This document shows positions 1-6,338 of a stretch of 9,808 nucleotides of DNA, in pieces. The translations under genes were made by a program, and so were the position numbers. The stretch's first letter is position 1, and the number at the start of each line of letters is the position of its first letter. Source of the DNA: Sulfurivirga sp964427185. GTDB taxonomy: Bacteria > Pseudomonadota > Gammaproteobacteria > Thiomicrospirales > Thiomicrospiraceae. The notes beneath the pieces were generated by a model. That model made no database searches. It was not told the origin of the DNA and saw nothing but the letters and a program-made list of their open reading frames with translations. The DNA lies in assembly GCA_964427185.1 (NCBI GenBank), contig CAYRSN010000042.1:1-9808 (forward strand), written 5' to 3'.

Positions 1-358
1 CAGCCGAATTGATTTACTCTTACGCGCAGCGTACCTGCCGGACTGCTACATAGAAGTCAAAAACGTTACCGCGCGCACCGATCAAGCGGCAATTTTCCCT
101 GATGCCAAAACCACCCGCGGCCAGAAGCATATGCGGGAGCTGATGCATATGGTGCAAAACGGGCACCGTGCCGCCGTTATCTTCACCATACAGCGCACCG
201 ACTGTGCACTTTTTCGCCCCGCTTGGGAGATCGATCCAGACTACGCTGCGCTGCTCCAGCAGGCACAGGCAAAAGGGGTGGAAATCTATCCGCTGGTCTT
301 TAAAGCAAACGCCCAGGCCATCACTTTTCAACAGCGGCTGCCGTGTGTGCTGGGGTAA
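1..358 (+). CDS. sfsA: SfsA family protein, C-terminal part (5' end outside window)
   Basis: This is the last 118 or so residues of a sugar fermentation stimulation protein A homologue; the first complete codon begins at base 2 and the TAA is at 356-358. The visible part has the family hallmarks: an RIDLLL strand, then PDCYIEVKNVT, FPDA-TTRGQKHMREL, and GVEIYPL near the end. The Asp of RID and the Glu/Lys of EVK fit the PD-(D/E)XK nuclease-like core of SfsA proteins. E. coli SfsA is about 234 residues, so roughly half is missing to the left. SfsA was described as a DNA-binding protein affecting maltose metabolism genes, but its biochemical role is unsettled. The 3' end overlaps the convergent M23 peptidase gene by 38 bp. 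Family assignment is confident; function is not. Confidence 0.93.
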   Translation, partial: SRIDLLLRAAYLPDCYIEVKNVTARTDQAAIFPDAKTTRGQKHMRELMHMVQNGHRAAVIFTIQRTDCALFRPAWEIDPDYAALLQQAQAKGVEIYPLVFKANAQAITFQQRLPCVLG

Positions 359-1181
359 TTTTCATGCCTTTTTGCAACGGGGCTTCTGTGACAAAGGTAG
401 CTGGGTCCAGGCGCACGTTAAACCAGCTCATCCCCCAGTGCAGATGCGGCCCTGTGGCACGCCCGGTAGCGCCCACCTCTCCCACCTTCTGCCCCTGATG
501 CACAAAGGTACCCGGCTTGACTGTCATGTTGCTCAGATGCATAAAGGTTGAACGCAGGCCATACCCGTGATCAATCATCAGTGTATTGCCGCTGAGCACC
601 ATGTGCTGTGCCAGAGTGATCTTACCGGAAGCCGGGGCATAAACAGGCGTACCTGTAGAGGCGGCGATATCCACACCGTAATGAGGGCGGCGCGGGTTAC
701 CATTGAGAATACGCTGAGAGCCATACACACCGGAAATCACCCCGTAAGTAGGCCAGGCAAACGCTTCGCGCCATCCCTTGGGCTGACGCAAAAACAGCTT
801 ACGGGCAGCTTTAGCCGCAGCAATATCCGCATAAATCTGTTTCAAGGTCTGCTCATCAGGAGAGACATGCTTTTTTTTCAGACCGTTAATTTTCTGAATA
901 TCGTACTTGCGGGGCTGAAGCATCACCACTTGCTTGATGGACTCACCATCAGGCAGCTTTACCGTTATTTCCGCCTGCTGCTGATCCCGTCCAAAGCCGA
1001 CAGGCAAAGCTTTCAGCACATCAAACCGCAGTACATGCCCTCGATAGTACAGCACACTGCCTTCAGGCGCATATACCACGGCATGCCCCCCTGGGATCAG
1101 CACACCCCGGACTTCCACAGGTTCTGCCTGCCCATGCAGGCCAAACAGCATAAGCAGCCAAAAACTAACGTGCCTTTTCAT
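321..1181 (-). CDS. Secreted M23 family metallopeptidase (LytM-like murein endopeptidase)
   Basis: A 286-residue predicted periplasmic zinc peptidase. Residues 1-19 form a Sec signal (MKRH, a hydrophobic stretch, then GQA before EP). Residues 20-100 or so are a beta-rich N-terminal region I cannot assign, and 115-135 are probably helical. The M23 domain spans about 145-265. Its ligands are intact: HxxxD at H167/D171 (HYGVD), the MHLS histidine H215, and H246/H248 in HLHWG. The family cleaves peptide cross-links in murein, so a cell-wall remodelling role is inferred. The start at 1181 was chosen because it opens a clean signal peptide; an ATG two codons earlier (1187) is equally possible. An upstream-extended reading to 1289 would put an arginine- and tryptophan-rich tail before the signal and lie deep in rnhA. 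The gene starts inside the rnhA 3' end (17-bp overlap), implying translational coupling. Confidence 0.9.
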   Translation of the reverse strand: MKRHVSFWLLMLFGLHGQAEPVEVRGVLIPGGHAVVYAPEGSVLYYRGHVLRFDVLKALPVGFGRDQQQAEITVKLPDGESIKQVVMLQPRKYDIQKINGLKKKHVSPDEQTLKQIYADIAAAKAARKLFLRQPKGWREAFAWPTYGVISGVYGSQRILNGNPRRPHYGVDIAASTGTPVYAPASGKITLAQHMVLSGNTLMIDHGYGLRSTFMHLSNMTVKPGTFVHQGQKVGEVGATGRATGPHLHWGMSWFNVRLDPATFVTEAPLQKGMKITPAHTAAAVEK

Positions 1182-1608
1182 AAGCATCCATCGTCTCATT
1201 AGCCAACGCATCCACCCGCTCATTGTTCGGGTGCCCTGCATGCCCCCTGACCCATTGCCAGTGCACCCGATGCTTCTGTAACGCAGCATCCAGCTGCGTC
1301 CACAGATCCTTATTTTTCACTGGCTTTTTACTGGCCGTCTTCCAGCCGTTGCGCTTCCAGTTGGGCATCCACTCGGTCACCCCTTTTTTCACATACTGGG
1401 AGTCGGTCACAATCGTAACCTCTACCGGCTCTTTCAGGGCTTGCAACCCCTCAATCACTGCCATCAGCTCCATACGGTTGTTGGTAGTGTCAGGCACTGC
1501 ACCGCTGAGCATCTTTTCATGCTGGCCATAGCGCAGCAGTGCCGCCCATGCCCCCAGCCCCGGGTTCCCCCGGCAGCCGCCATCAGTAATTAGCTCAACC
1601 TGTTTCAT
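1165..1608 (-). CDS. rnhA: Ribonuclease HI
   Basis: A 147-residue RNase HI, close to the usual length of about 150, which cleaves the RNA strand of RNA-DNA hybrids (R-loops, Okazaki primers) in the cytoplasm. The four carboxylates are present: D9 in ELITDGGCRGNPG, E47 in NNRMELMA, D69 in VTDSQYV and D133 in NERVDALAN. The flexible-loop histidine is H123 (RGHAGHPNN), and the basic handle region at 81-101 (WKRNGWKTASKK) is also there. The ATG at 1608 is preceded by an AGGAAA ribosome binding site at the right spacing; longer readings lack family similarity. The gene overlaps the yafS-like gene upstream by 14 bp and the M23 peptidase downstream by 17 bp. The gloB/yafS/rnhA neighbourhood matches that of enterobacteria. 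Confidence 0.97.
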   Translation of the reverse strand: MKQVELITDGGCRGNPGLGAWAALLRYGQHEKMLSGAVPDTTNNRMELMAVIEGLQALKEPVEVTIVTDSQYVKKGVTEWMPNWKRNGWKTASKKPVKNKDLWTQLDAALQKHRVHWQWVRGHAGHPNNERVDALANETMDAYEKAR

Positions 1609-2353
1609 GCTTTGTTTCCTGTCTCTGATGTCCCAGCCTGCGGGACGGCACCCAGGCACCTTTATTGATCGGCAACCAGTTAGCCAGCTTCCAGTTCAAT
1701 CCCACAGGGGTCAGTGGCACACTGCGCTTCTGCGCTACGATAAAGTAAAACCGCCCCGGATGCACACCGGCTTTTTCCAAGACATACTCCAGCCGTTCAC
1801 CCCAACCTGTCCCCATATTCAACGCCGTATGCTGGGCAAAACGAATCTCATACCCCAGCAGATTCAGCCAGTCAATCAAACGGTGCATTCGAATCAGGTG
1901 CGCCTGACGAAATACCTGCCGTGCGCTGCCCAGCAGCCGTTGCCGCTGATTTTTCCAATTCCAAGGGTTCAACCCTACAATTACCACATGCCCATCCAGC
2001 ACCAGCATGCGATCCACCTGCCTGAGCAGATGATAAGGATCTTCCACCACCTCCAGTGTATGAGGCAGCACAAATACATCCACCGCTTCGCGCCCGAAGG
2101 GGAGGTAGTCCAGATCCGCCACCACCGATGCCATCCCCTCCATACGCACCGGCATACGCTCACACAGCACCTGCAGATTAACCTTGGTTTCGGTCAGCAG
2201 ATTACATGGCCAGGGTGCCCCCAGCTGTACCAGATACAGCCCGAACACCTCCTTCATGGCTGTGGCCAAAACCTGCGCCTGCATCTCCAGCAGCGGCTGG
2301 TTGGCGGGGTGCCTGTACCAGTGATTAAGCTGTTGCTGCAACTGAAAAGCCAT
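1595..2353 (-). CDS. yafS: YafS-like methyltransferase-fold protein (type 11 family)
   Basis: A 252-residue protein with the second half of a class I SAM-methyltransferase fold. The stretch from about 78 (VADLDYLPF) through VDVFVLPHTLE, DPYHLLRQVDRMLVLDGH and VVIVGLNPW matches methyltransferase type 11 motifs and resembles E. coli YafS, which occupies the same position between gloB and rnhA. The glycine-rich SAM loop expected around residues 40-60 is not recognisable (LGAPWPCNLLTET instead), so activity is uncertain; the substrate is unknown. The start at 2353 has a GCAGG ribosome binding site 7 nt upstream. An ATG eight codons earlier (2377) has none and lies only 10 nt from the minus-strand TATAAT at 2392-2387, so I prefer 2353. 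It is the first gene of the leftward operon with rnhA and the M23 peptidase. The orthology rests on motifs plus context. Confidence 0.85.
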   Translation of the reverse strand: MAFQLQQQLNHWYRHPANQPLLEMQAQVLATAMKEVFGLYLVQLGAPWPCNLLTETKVNLQVLCERMPVRMEGMASVVADLDYLPFGREAVDVFVLPHTLEVVEDPYHLLRQVDRMLVLDGHVVIVGLNPWNWKNQRQRLLGSARQVFRQAHLIRMHRLIDWLNLLGYEIRFAQHTALNMGTGWGERLEYVLEKAGVHPGRFYFIVAQKRSVPLTPVGLNWKLANWLPINKGAWVPSRRLGHQRQETKHETG

Positions 2354-2370
2354 GGTACGCCTGCTAAAAT
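2342..2370 (+). promoter_or_regulatory. Candidate sigma70 promoter for gloB-mltD
   Basis: CTGAAA (2342-2347), a 17-bp spacer and TAAAAT (2365-2370) form a plausible promoter. A TGC immediately before the -10 gives an extended -10 motif. The predicted start near 2377 leaves about 26 nt before the gloB ATG, with an AGGGTG ribosome binding site. The promoter overlies the 5' end of the divergent yafS-like gene. Confidence 0.42.
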
Positions 2371-2386
2371 AGTTCATTTACGCGCT

Positions 2387-2392
2387 ATTATA
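2387..2392 (-). promoter_or_regulatory. Candidate -10 box for the yafS-rnhA-M23 operon
   Basis: A perfect TATAAT on the minus strand predicts transcription starting near 2380, giving a leader of about 27 nt before the chosen yafS start. No good -35 is seen 16-18 bp upstream (CGAGAA is the best at 17 bp), so an activator or an alternative element may be needed, or the match is chance. Confidence 0.35.
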
Positions 2393-2402
2393 GGGTGAAG
2401 CC

Positions 2403-3185
2403 ATGCAAATTCTCGGGCTTAAGGCACTGGACGATAACTATATCTGGCTGCTGACGGAAAACCAACGCGCCTGGGTCGTGGATCCGGGCGATGCTACCGT
2501 CGTACTGGATGCACTGGATGCAAAAGGGCTCACCCTTAACGGCATTCTGATCACCCATCACCACTATGACCATACCCAGGGTGTAGTCGATCTGACAGAA
2601 ACCTTCAGTTCCTGTCCCGTATATGGCCTGACCAACAGCCCTTTTGACGGGATCACCCACCCTCTGAAACAGCATGATACGCTGCAGATCGGCAGCTGGG
2701 TGCTTCAAATCTGGGAAACACCGGGGCATACTCTGGATCATATCGCCTATATACACACACAAGCCGCCTTTGTCGGAGATACTCTGTTTACCGCCGGTTG
2801 CGGGCGGCTGTTTGAGGGCAGCCCCGAACAAATGGCTGCCGCCTTAAAAAAGCTACGCACGCTGCCGGATGCAACGCTGATGTATTGCGGCCATGAATAT
2901 ACCTGGGCCAATATCCATTTCGCCGCCCTGGCAGAACCGGAAAACACAGCCATCCAACAGCGCAAAGCCGAGACAATCGCCCACTATCAGTCGGGCATCC
3001 CCTGTGTGCCCGCGCCTATGGGCATTGAAAAACAGACCAACCCGTTTTTACGCTTTGATAAACCACCTTTGAAGCAGACACTGCTAAGCCGCGGCGCAAA
3101 GCATACCGATGCAGACCTGTTCGCCACCTTACGCGCCTGGAAAGATGCACTGGATGCTACAGGGACACTGGAGCCTGCACTATGA
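2403..3185 (+). CDS. gloB: Hydroxyacylglutathione hydrolase (glyoxalase II)
   Basis: A 260-residue metallo-beta-lactamase-fold thioesterase that hydrolyses S-D-lactoylglutathione to D-lactate and glutathione, the second step of methylglyoxal detoxification in the cytoplasm. Metal ligands are in order: THHHYDH (H52, H54, D56, H57), H109 in TPGHTLDH, D126 in VGDTLF-AGCGRLFEG, and H164 in CGHEYT. The C-terminal substrate-binding region carries the expected NPFLR at 213-217. Length matches the family (about 250-260). The ATG at 2403 has an AGGGTG ribosome binding site. Its TGA is shared with the mltD ATG in an ATGA overlap, so the two are probably co-translated. The pairing with mltD, and with yafS/rnhA on the other strand, is the enterobacterial arrangement. 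Confidence 0.97.
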   Translation: MQILGLKALDDNYIWLLTENQRAWVVDPGDATVVLDALDAKGLTLNGILITHHHYDHTQGVVDLTETFSSCPVYGLTNSPFDGITHPLKQHDTLQIGSWVLQIWETPGHTLDHIAYIHTQAAFVGDTLFTAGCGRLFEGSPEQMAAALKKLRTLPDATLMYCGHEYTWANIHFAALAEPENTAIQQRKAETIAHYQSGIPCVPAPMGIEKQTNPFLRFDKPPLKQTLLSRGAKHTDADLFATLRAWKDALDATGTLEPAL

Positions 3186-4783
3186 AACCGCTGATGTCTT
3201 TTTTGATCCTACTGTTAACAGCTGGCCTATCCGCCTGCCAGCTGACACCTGAGCGCCCGACAACCGCCTCAACTGCACCGGAGCGCTCTCAGAAGCCACC
3301 AGAATCAGCCCTGCCCCCTAAACAAGCAGTGGAAACCGCAACAAAACCCTCTTCTGCAGCACCTGTCACGAACAACCACTCCTCAGCCGCCCATACACCC
3401 CCCCCGCCGCAGGATGCACTGGCGCTTTTGCAGCAGAACATGCAGTGGGGAGAAAACTTGCCTGCCATTGCGCTCAGCTATAAGCGCCATGCCCAGCGCC
3501 ACCCCAAACACGTCAGGCGCGTTTTCAACCGTGCCAAATGGTTTCTGCCACACATCATTCAACAGCTGCAGGCACAGAATATGCCGCTGGAGCTAGCACT
3601 GCTCCCCTATGTGGAAAGCGGCTTTAACCCCGCCGCTCACTCATGGCAGGGCGCTGCCGGCATCTGGCAGTTCACACGTGCCACCGGCCTGCATATGGGA
3701 CTGAAAATCAACTGGTGGTATGACGCACGCCGCGATCTGGAAGCCAGTACTGCCGCTGCTCTGAAATACCTGAACTATCTCTACCAAAAAACCGGCGACT
3801 GGTACCTGGCGCTGGCCGCCTATAACGCCGGACTGGGCAATGTGTTTCGTGCCAAGCGTTATTACGCCAGAAAACACAACGGAAAAAAACCGACCAGTTT
3901 CTGGCAGATCCGCCGCTATCTGCCCGGAGAAACACAAAACTATGTGCCCGCCCTGCTGGGCATGATCGCCTATTTAAAAGAGGCAGATCTCAGCACACTG
4001 CCAAAAATCCCGCTCACCTCCCCTGTGGCAAAACTGTCCCTGACACAACAGACGGATCTCAATAAAATGCTGCACATGAGTGGCGTGGATCAAGGCACCT
4101 TCCATTTTCTTAATGCAGCCTACTTAAGACAGGTGACCCCGCCAGACGGCCCACACCATCTCTACCTGCCTCACACCGCGCTGGCAAAAATTGCCCCGCT
4201 GCTCGAAAAAAAACCAACACTCTTTGCACTTAAGCTACAGCGCTACAAAATCCGTAATGGAGACAGTCTCTCGGTCATCGCTCACCGATTCGGCACGACC
4301 ACACGCCACCTGATGCGACTGAACCGCCTGAAAACGCCACATATTCGTGCCGGCAAAACCTTATTGGTACCCGCTACACGCACCTACACGGCCAGCCATA
4401 CCGCACAGCCTGCCCGTAAAAAACAAGGCATGCCTTATCGAGTCAAAAAGGGCGAAACACTGTGGGATATTGCCATCCGTTATAACCTTAAAACCCGCGC
4501 ACTGGCGCAATATAACGGCCTTTCCGTACGTCAGCCCCTGCGTGTCGGACAACTGCTTTATATTCCCGTCAAGCACAAGCAGTCTGCCGCTAAACGAGTG
4601 ACTAAACAAAAGCTCACCCACACCGTCAAACCGGGCGAAAGCCTCTGGCTGGTCGCCAAACGCTACGGCGCAACAGTCAAAGCCCTGCGCCGCTGGAACG
4701 ACCTGCCGGCACGCTTTACCCTGCGCCCAGGGCAGAAGCTGGTGGTCTGGACAACAAAAACAAATACGCAACAGGATTCTTAA
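3182..4783 (+). CDS. mltD: Membrane-bound lytic murein transglycosylase D, three LysM repeats
   Basis: A 533-residue lipoprotein that cleaves murein glycan with formation of 1,6-anhydromuramic ends. A lipobox LSAC places the lipidated Cys at 19, followed by Q20, which fits outer-membrane sorting. Residues 20-78 are a low-complexity Pro/Thr/Ala/Ser linker. The SLT domain covers about 125-265: catalytic Glu is E145 in LPYVESGFNP, followed by GAAGIWQF, AALKYL, AAYNAGLGN (212-220) and NYVPALLG. Three LysM murein-binding repeats sit at about 355-397, 419-462 and 479-523, each with a (K/R)xGxSL or GETLW core and an (R/V)xGQ/K end. E. coli MltD (about 450 residues) has two, so this one is longer. 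Start overlaps gloB by 4 bp with GGAG upstream. No U-tailed terminator is seen for this strand. Confidence 0.96.
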   Translation: MKPLMSFLILLLTAGLSACQLTPERPTTASTAPERSQKPPESALPPKQAVETATKPSSAAPVTNNHSSAAHTPPPPQDALALLQQNMQWGENLPAIALSYKRHAQRHPKHVRRVFNRAKWFLPHIIQQLQAQNMPLELALLPYVESGFNPAAHSWQGAAGIWQFTRATGLHMGLKINWWYDARRDLEASTAAALKYLNYLYQKTGDWYLALAAYNAGLGNVFRAKRYYARKHNGKKPTSFWQIRRYLPGETQNYVPALLGMIAYLKEADLSTLPKIPLTSPVAKLSLTQQTDLNKMLHMSGVDQGTFHFLNAAYLRQVTPPDGPHHLYLPHTALAKIAPLLEKKPTLFALKLQRYKIRNGDSLSVIAHRFGTTTRHLMRLNRLKTPHIRAGKTLLVPATRTYTASHTAQPARKKQGMPYRVKKGETLWDIAIRYNLKTRALAQYNGLSVRQPLRVGQLLYIPVKHKQSAAKRVTKQKLTHTVKPGESLWLVAKRYGATVKALRRWNDLPARFTLRPGQKLVVWTTKTNTQQDS

Positions 4784-4804
4784 AGCACCTCTTTGAGATG
4801 CCTT
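4782..4804 (-). other. Hairpin just after mltD, perfect only as minus-strand RNA
   Basis: AAAGCACCTC, a TTT loop and GAGATGCCTT. Read as minus-strand RNA this is a 10-bp stem with two G-U wobbles and an AAA loop, followed by UUU. Read as plus-strand RNA the same positions give two A-C mismatches. It may be a second, weaker terminator behind the 4838-4812 terminator, or a weak 3' structure for mltD mRNA. Confidence 0.4.
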
Positions 4805-4811
4805 AAAACAA

Positions 4812-4838
4812 TAAAAAAACCCGCGCAAAGCGCGGGTT
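4812..4838 (-). terminator. Intrinsic terminator of the minus-strand transcript
   Basis: In minus-strand RNA: AACCCGCGC, loop UUU, GCGCGGGUU, then five more U (a seven-U run in all). This is a 9-bp GC-rich stem with a textbook U tract. The plus-strand reading has the same stem but is followed by AACAGG, so it is not a canonical terminator for mltD. It can end both the candidate sRNA and any cysS read-through. Confidence 0.85.
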
Positions 4839-4885
4839 AACAGGATCAAATCAGAGGAGGATACTCATGAAGAAACGTGAGTACG
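4812..4885 (-). ncRNA. Candidate small RNA (about 74 nt) between mltD and cysS
   Basis: No protein gene fills 4784-4961. The minus strand shows a complete small transcription unit: a promoter at 4920-4892, a predicted 5' end near 4885, and a terminator ending near 4812. The predicted RNA opens with a 7-bp hairpin (4884-4878 paired with 4867-4861, 10-nt loop containing GUUUCUUC). An apparently single-stranded linker follows, bearing CCUCCUC (4860-4854) and then GAUUUGAUCCUGUU, before the terminator stem. The outer pair of the 5' hairpin is G-U on this strand and would be a C-A mismatch on the other, which supports the minus reading. The shape (5' hairpin, open pyrimidine-rich linker, U-tailed terminator) is typical of trans-acting sRNAs. 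I recognise no known family. It could instead be a processed cysS 3' UTR. Confidence 0.55.
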
Positions 4886-4891
4886 GTTCGA

Positions 4892-4920
4892 ATATTACAG
4901 AAAGATGATATTTTTGTCAA
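4892..4920 (-). promoter_or_regulatory. Promoter for the candidate sRNA
   Basis: On the minus strand, a consensus -35 TTGACA (4920-4915), exactly 17 bp of spacer, and TAATAT (4897-4892, 4 of 6 matches). A TG precedes the -10 region. The predicted start at about 4885 coincides with the base of the 5' hairpin. AT-rich DNA lies upstream of the -35. It is 42 bp beyond the cysS stop codon, so it is independent of gltX-cysS. Confidence 0.6.
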
Positions 4921-4949
4921 ATTTTCTTATGGGTCGAACAAGAAAATTT
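4919..4949. repeat. 10-bp inverted repeat abutting the sRNA -35
   Basis: AAATTTTCTT (4919-4928), 11-nt centre, AAGAAAATTT (4940-4949): perfect arms, AT-rich. The left arm overlaps the -35 hexamer by two bases. It could be an operator or activator site, or an RNA hairpin at the end of cysS mRNA. The run after it on the plus strand is only TATAC, so it is a poor terminator. Confidence 0.5.
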
Positions 4950-4961
4950 TATACCCTCCTA

Positions 4962-6338
4962 TTAAACCCGTCGCCAACTGGTGCCCTGGGCACCATCCAG
5001 CAGCTCAACACCAGCGGCTTTCAGCTGTTCACGAATCTCATCTGCGCGGGCAAAATCACGCGCTTTGCGTGCATCAGCTCGCGCCTGAATCAAGGCTTCT
5101 ATTTCAGCATCCGACAACCCTTCAGCCGCTGCATGGCGGAAAAAGCCTTCAGCCGTATCATGCAGAATCCCCAGACGCTGCCCCAGTTGCACCAGCAAAC
5201 CGGCCAAGGCCGTATCCTGCGTTTTGTTCACTGCTTTCGCCAGCTCAAACAGTACGGCAAAGGCCTGCGGCGTGTTGAGATCATCATTCAGTGCCTCATT
5301 AAAGCGCACCTCAAAATCCGTACCCTGCACAGCCGCATCCGGTGCCACCTGTTCCAACACGCCATAAAGGCGCTGCAGCTCCGCTTTAGCCTTCTCCAGG
5401 TTTTCTTCTGAGTAGTTCACTGGGGAGCGGTAGTGTGCAGAAAGCAAAAAGGTGCGCAGCACTTCCGGATGATAAGCCTTCAGTACCTCCCGAATGGTAA
5501 AGAAGTTACCCAAAGACTTGGACATTTTTTCATCATTGATGCGCACAAAGCCCACATGCATCCAATAGTTCACAAACTTTTCACCTGTGGCACACTCGCT
5601 CTGTGCAATCTCATTTTCATGATGTGGGAACTGCAAATCCATACCGCCGCCGTGAATATCAAAATGCGCACCCAGGCAGCGGGTAGACATGGCGGAACAT
5701 TCGATATGCCAGCCGGGACGACCATAACCGAAAGGTGCTTCCCACTTCGCCTCAGCAGGCTCCTCTGCCTTGGCTGCTTTCCACAGCACAAAATCCAGTG
5801 GGTCACGCTTAGCGCTATTGATCTCTACCCGCGCACCGGCTTCCAAGTCCTCCAGCTGTTTATGCGATAAACGACCGTAGCCGGGAAAGTTACGCACGGA
5901 GAAATAGATATCTCCGTTTTCTGCTTGATAGGCACACCCTTTGCCCATCAGAGTTTCGATCATTTTTTCAATATCTGCCATAAATGCCGTAGCGCGCGGC
6001 TCATGATCCGGCGGCACAATATTCAAAGCGCGCTCGTCCTCATGCATCGCTTCAATAAACCGCGCAGTCAGTACATCAATGCGCTCGCCCTTTTCCAGGG
6101 CACGCTTAATAATCTTGTCGTCAATATCTGTAATGTTGCGCACATAGGTCACCTCCAGCCCCTGGCTGCGCAGGTGGCGCACAAAGGTATCAAATACCAC
6201 CATGACACGGGCGTGCCCTACATGGCAGTAGTCATAAACCGTTACACCGCACACATACAACCCTACCTTGCCCGGTGTAATGGGCTTAAAGACCTCCTTT
6301 TTTCGCGTTTCCGTGTTGTAAAGCCTCAACTCAGCCAT
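4962..6338 (-). CDS. cysS: Cysteinyl-tRNA synthetase
   Basis: A 458-residue class I synthetase that charges tRNA-Cys; E. coli CysRS has 461. Motifs in order: CGVTVYDYCHVGHAR (zinc Cys C30 and the HIGH-type HVGH at 39-42), NITDIDDKI at 68-76, GWHIECSAMS (C214), HGGGMDLQFPHHENE (H239 and E243, completing the zinc site), and KMSKS at 271-275. The C-terminal DALR/anticodon region follows and ends in LLDGAQGTSWRRV. The ATG at 6338 is preceded by a very strong AAGGAGGTG site. A reading extended to 6389 would add 17 residues unlike the family. It overlaps the 3' end of gltX by 8 bp, implying co-translation. Placement near ppiB and lpxH is conserved in gammaproteobacteria. Confidence 0.97.
   Translation of the reverse strand: MAELRLYNTETRKKEVFKPITPGKVGLYVCGVTVYDYCHVGHARVMVVFDTFVRHLRSQGLEVTYVRNITDIDDKIIKRALEKGERIDVLTARFIEAMHEDERALNIVPPDHEPRATAFMADIEKMIETLMGKGCAYQAENGDIYFSVRNFPGYGRLSHKQLEDLEAGARVEINSAKRDPLDFVLWKAAKAEEPAEAKWEAPFGYGRPGWHIECSAMSTRCLGAHFDIHGGGMDLQFPHHENEIAQSECATGEKFVNYWMHVGFVRINDEKMSKSLGNFFTIREVLKAYHPEVLRTFLLSAHYRSPVNYSEENLEKAKAELQRLYGVLEQVAPDAAVQGTDFEVRFNEALNDDLNTPQAFAVLFELAKAVNKTQDTALAGLLVQLGQRLGILHDTAEGFFRHAAAEGLSDAEIEALIQARADARKARDFARADEIREQLKAAGVELLDGAQGTSWRRV

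Noticed and set aside
567..1202. Open plus-strand frame of 211 codons
   Set aside because: Lies wholly antisense to the M23 peptidase gene and the rnhA 3' end; its translation has no domain-like pattern and no ribosome site, whereas the minus strand has intact catalytic motifs.
1607..2398. Open plus-strand frame of 263 codons, as long as the yafS-like gene
   Set aside because: Antisense shadow; rich in His, Gln and Pro without motifs, while the opposite strand encodes a recognisable YafS-like protein in conserved context.
4812..4838. Same hairpin as a terminator for mltD
   Set aside because: On the plus strand the stem is followed by AACAGG, not a T run, so only the minus-strand reading is a canonical intrinsic terminator.
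4951..4961. AGGAGGG on the minus strand immediately after the cysS stop
   Set aside because: A good ribosome-site match, but no ATG, GTG or TTG follows at a workable spacing, and the next bases belong to the inverted repeat.
4877..5411. Two overlapping plus-strand frames (to 5278 and 5411) entering cysS
   Set aside because: Both are mostly antisense to the cysS C-terminus and neither has a credible ribosome site.
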